DNA of 64,000 bases from Desulfofustis glycolicus DSM 9705 (GTDB lineage Bacteria > Desulfobacterota > Desulfobulbia > Desulfobulbales > Desulfocapsaceae): the NCBI RefSeq assembly GCF_900130015.1, contig NZ_FQXS01000023.1, positions 19,898 through 83,897 on the forward strand, given 5' to 3'. Below the pieces are notes generated by a model. That model ran no database searches and was not told the origin of the DNA. It saw only the letters and a list, made by a program, of their open reading frames with translations. Position 1 is the first letter of the stretch. The number at the start of each line of letters is the position of its first letter. A program made the position numbers and the translations under genes. Below are positions 61,797-64,000 of the stretch, in pieces.

Positions 61797-62621
61797 TCAG
61801 GAAATGGTCGCATCGACGCAGATGCGATAGGAGGACGGACTGTTATGGCCGCATACGGTGACTACGCTGTCCAGAATGCTGCGTCCCTTTAAACGAGCGG
61901 CTTTTCTGATGAATGCCTCGCTCTCGGCAAACTGCCCACGAGGTTGGAATTCATAGAGATGGAGTCGGCCGGACGGCCGCAGGTACTCGATGGCCAGATC
62001 AAGAAACTGTCGTGCTGTGCCGGGCAGCGGCATGATAACCCGGTCGAAACTGTGATCAAGTTCGGGTATGACGTGGATGACGTCTCCGCATATCAGGGAG
62101 ACGACGGCCTGAGCTTTATTTTTTCTCACGTTGATGAGGCCATATCGATGGGCTGCGATATTTTTTTCCACACCGACAACGGTGGCGGCTGGACTGTGTC
62201 GGGCAAGTTGTAACGGGTAGGGCGCGGCGCCGGAGAACATGACCAGAACCTGTTCCGGCCTTATGACCTGATCGACGATCCGTTTCCGTTCGTTGCCGCT
62301 TCGCGGTGAAAAGTAGATCTCGCTCAGGTCGAGCTCGAGACTGACACCAAATTCCCGGTGCATCGTTGTCAATCGCTGCTCTCCGGCAATTACGGTGAGG
62401 GGCAGGGTGCGGTATTCGCCTCCGTGGTGTCCGGCCCGACGGGCGACCACCCGAATGCGTTTGTTCATCGACAGGATTGTATCGCCAATCAACCGTTCAT
62501 GGTGAAGCAGTGGCGGTGGAATGATGATGACGGCGATGTCTCCGATCATGTCGTAGGATCGGACGAGAAGGGACAATTCGTCAGCGGGGAGAATGTCTTG
62601 CAGTGCCTGTTTTAGATTCAT
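61797..62621 (-). CDS. Trm5/TYW2-like class I methyltransferase
   Basis: 274-aa protein similar to archaeal and eukaryotic tRNA(guanine37-N1)-methyltransferase Trm5: SYDMIGDIAVIIIP near the N-terminus, LELDLSEIYFSPRSGNERKR, the SAM-binding VLVMFSGAAPYPLQLAR and VVGVEKNIAAHRYGLINVRKNK, then HSFDRVIMPLPGTARQFLD with the N/D-P-P-type motif changed to MPLP. Most bacteria use TrmD instead. The start is uncertain: the ATG at 62621 gives a family-like N-terminus, an ATG at 62666 adds 15 residues. Confidence 0.8.
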   Translation of the reverse strand: MNLKQALQDILPADELSLLVRSYDMIGDIAVIIIPPPLLHHERLIGDTILSMNKRIRVVARRAGHHGGEYRTLPLTVIAGEQRLTTMHREFGVSLELDLSEIYFSPRSGNERKRIVDQVIRPEQVLVMFSGAAPYPLQLARHSPAATVVGVEKNIAAHRYGLINVRKNKAQAVVSLICGDVIHVIPELDHSFDRVIMPLPGTARQFLDLAIEYLRPSGRLHLYEFQPRGQFAESEAFIRKAARLKGRSILDSVVTVCGHNSPSSYRICVDATIS

Positions 62622-62748
62622 GGAGTGGTCTGAAGCTGAAGAGCAGGTGGTCGCCATCGTTGGCAAAATGTAATTTTAATGCAATTCAAGTAGACAATCC
62701 GCCGGAAAATCGGAAATAATACTGGTAACGCTTGGTGACCAGACGATA

Positions 62749-62891
62749 GGGAAGCTTGAAAAATTGCCATTTCGCCCAATCTCATCGTTGCGCAATCAGA
62801 TTTTATCCTCGGAAGATCATCTATATGTCTGCGGTAAAATTTTCGTGAGCGCCTCGATTTGGAACGAAATTTCTAACTTTTCAAACTCCCC
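62749..62891 (-). repeat. Foldback dispersed repeat, family A, copy 4
   Basis: 143 bp, GGGAAGCTTGAAAAATTG to TTTTCAAACTCCCC, reverse orientation, 27 bp from copy 5. The two lie side by side in the 456-bp gap between the Trm5-like gene and the response regulator. Confidence 0.85.
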
Positions 62892-62918
62892 GATAGACGA
62901 TCCGCACGAGCATAACAA

Positions 62919-63060
62919 GGGAACCTTGAAAAATTGTTGGTTCATTCAATTTTATCGTTACGCAATCGAATTTCATCCGCGAAATATCATATAATGCCAG
63001 CGATAGAATTTTCTTGCGTACCTCGATCTTGAGCGAAATTTCGATTTTTTCTAGCTTCAC
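62919..63060 (-). repeat. Foldback dispersed repeat, family A, copy 5 (diverged)
   Basis: About 142 bp, GGGAACCTTGAAAAATTG to TTTTTTCTAGCTTCAC. Same orientation as copy 4 but more diverged and with a weaker right end. It stops 17 bp before the response regulator start. Confidence 0.8.
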
Positions 63061-63077
63061 ACAAGAGGGGAAATGTT

Positions 63078-63650
63078 TTGAAAATCTTGATTGCCGAAGA
63101 CGAATACACAACACGGTTGATGATTCAGGTTTGTCTGGAGAAATGGGGCTACCAGGTGGAGAGCGTTGCCGACGGCAAGGCCGCCTGGCAGTTGCTTGAA
63201 AAACCCGATGCACCCGAAATAGCCTTACTCGACTGGGAAATGCCGGAAATCGATGGTGTCGAGTTGTGCCGGAAAATCAAGGAGCTGCCCAGGGATAATC
63301 CGATCCACGTGATCATGGTCACCGCCCGTGACAGTCACAGCGATATCTTGCAAGGGTTTGACGCCGGTGCCGATGATTATATCACCAAACCGTTTAACGA
63401 CGATGAACTCCGGGCGCGGATCAGGGTCGGCGAGAGAATCGTCAGAATCCAGTCGACATTATCACAGACACTGCTGGAGTTGCGCCAGGCGCTCGACCTG
63501 GTCGATACCCTGCAGGGATCGATTGCCGTTTGCAATGTTTGCCAGATGATCGAAGGCGAAGACGGAGTTTGGCATGAGCGGGACGACTATCTCAACCAGA
63601 AGATAGACTCCCGATTCGTATGGACCGAATGCCCCACCTGCCGCAAGTAA
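63078..63650 (+). CDS. Response regulator with C-terminal Cys-pair domain
   Basis: 190-aa protein. Residues 1-120 are a receiver domain: acidic pair in IAEDEYTTRLMI, phospho-acceptor Asp in IALLDWEMPEIDGVELC (residue about 54), Thr in VIMVTARDS, and Lys in YITKPFNDDEL. The tail (about 120-190) starts as a helix (LSQTLLELRQALDLVDTLQG), then has CNVC and ECPTC (final Cys pair), which could bind one zinc. There is no DNA-binding domain. The start is a TTG at 63078 with AGAGGGGAAAT upstream. No histidine kinase is adjacent. Confidence 0.88.
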   Translation: MKILIAEDEYTTRLMIQVCLEKWGYQVESVADGKAAWQLLEKPDAPEIALLDWEMPEIDGVELCRKIKELPRDNPIHVIMVTARDSHSDILQGFDAGADDYITKPFNDDELRARIRVGERIVRIQSTLSQTLLELRQALDLVDTLQGSIAVCNVCQMIEGEDGVWHERDDYLNQKIDSRFVWTECPTCRK

Positions 63651-63680
63651 GTCAACAGTCGGAAAAAGGGACAGTCGCCA

Positions 63681-63723
63681 AAAAAAAGGGACAGTCCCTT
63701 TTGTGGGGACTGTCCCTTTTTTT
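63681..63723. terminator. Bidirectional hairpin terminator downstream of 5S rRNA
   Basis: AAAAAAAGGGACAGTCCC and GGGACTGTCCCTTTTTTT pair over 18 bp around a TTTTGTG loop, with A- and T-runs on both sides. It lies between the response regulator (plus) and the rRNA operon (minus) and can stop both. A related half-unit (AAAAAGGGACAGTCGCC) is just before it at 63663-63679. Confidence 0.85.
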
Positions 63724-63732
63724 ATAAAGAAT

Positions 63733-63846
63733 TCGGCGGCGACCTACTCTCCCACACAGTTGCCCGTGCAGTACCATTGGCGCAGAAGAGCTTAACGACC
63801 GTGTGCGGAATGGGAACGGGTGGAGCCTCTTCGCTATGACCACCGA
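63733..63846 (-). rRNA. rrf: 5S ribosomal RNA
   Basis: The minus strand reads TCGGTGGTCATAGCGAAGAG at the 5' end, with CCACCCGTTCCCATTCCG, AAGCTCTTCTGCGCCAATGG and GAGAGTAGGTCGCCGCC. These are the conserved 5S helices and the two ends pair (CGGTGGTC region with GGTCGCCGCCG). The length of about 114 nt is normal. Confidence 0.93.
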
Positions 63847-63978
63847 AAAAGTGGGTATAAAACAGCGATAATTGAATAGTAGAGCAACAACAGCAGCTGT
63901 CTAATCAGGATAAGAGCAAGGTCCGGAAGAAGAGGGCAGGGGATACTGTCCTCTGTCTTCCGTCCTCTGTCAAACTGA

Positions 63979-64000
63979 TATGGATAAGCCGCACGGCACA
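63979..64000 (-). rRNA. rrl: 23S ribosomal RNA, last bases of the 3' end
   Basis: The minus strand reads TGTGCCGTGCGGCTTATCC, which matches the conserved 3' terminus of 23S rRNA (after the ACTAAT segment), about 130 bp upstream of 5S on the same strand, as in a standard rRNA operon. Only the end is in the window; the exact boundary is approximate. Confidence 0.75.

Noticed and set aside
62749..63060. Paired repeats as a CRISPR array
   Set aside because: Units are about 143 bp, palindromic along their whole length, only two in a row, and have no uniform unique spacers; no cas genes are present.

Overview
The window (about 58% GC by eye) looks like chromosome of an anaerobic, diazotrophic, lactate/organic-acid-oxidising bacterium, most likely a sulfate- or sulfur-metabolising Desulfobacterota (Desulfobulbales-like). 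The support is a D-/L-lactate oxidation cluster of the type known from sulfate reducers, a nifH-I1-I2-D-K-E-N-B cluster with a Clostridium-pasteurianum-type MoFe protein, a ferredoxin-dependent 2-oxoacid oxidoreductase, tungstate and molybdate uptake, and an FdhE homologue. The species assignment is inference.

Layout. 1-1742 (minus): TRAP transporter dctPQM, with dctM cut by the window edge. 2074-11020 (plus): organic-acid oxidation operon (FAD dehydrogenase, Fe-S subunit, pta, ackA, lutC/ldhG, fused lutB-like ldhH), which converts lactate/glycolate-type acids via pyruvate and acetyl-CoA to acetate plus ATP. 11021-21060: mixed housekeeping and unknown genes (nitroreductase, hydrolase, B12-radical SAM, glycosyltransferase, polysaccharide deacetylase, Tex, small unknowns). 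21500-25700: nifV behind a sigma-54 promoter, then tupABC. 25764-29400 (minus): glnB, amtB (sigma-54 promoter) and nifA. 29928-40633 (plus): nifH, nifI1, nifI2, nifD, nifK, a cysteine-less NifB paralogue, a [2Fe-2S] ferredoxin, nifE, nifN, nifB. 40773-46367: molybdenum zone (MOT1-type permease, MosB-like storage protein, a 65-aa partner, a TiaS-like protein, FdhE). 46512-64000: transporters, an ABC-2 drug-efflux cassette that carries three independent inactivating lesions, thiD, a hydrolase, korAB-type oxidoreductase, nitroreductase, sulfotransferase, a Trm5-like methyltransferase, a response regulator, and the 3' end of an rRNA operon (5S and the last bases of 23S, minus strand).

How it works together. 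Lactate oxidation supplies ATP and low-potential electrons. NifA acting with sigma-54, PII/AmtB and the NifI1/NifI2 pair would match nitrogenase synthesis and activity to ammonium supply. NifV makes homocitrate, NifB/E/N build FeMo-co, and Tup/MOT1/Mos would supply and buffer molybdenum and tungsten.

The most unusual features are: (i) a NifB-like protein in the nif operon whose three radical-SAM cysteines are replaced by Val, Thr and Ser; (ii) a dispersed family of about 143-bp full-length imperfect palindromes (five complete or near-complete copies plus one fragment), and a second palindromic family with one copy between nifH and nifI1; (iii) two separated remnants that look like the front and back halves of a GNAT acetyltransferase; (iv) a decaying efflux cassette; (v) a TiaS-like ATPase and a conserved-looking 65-aa protein next to the molybdenum storage gene.
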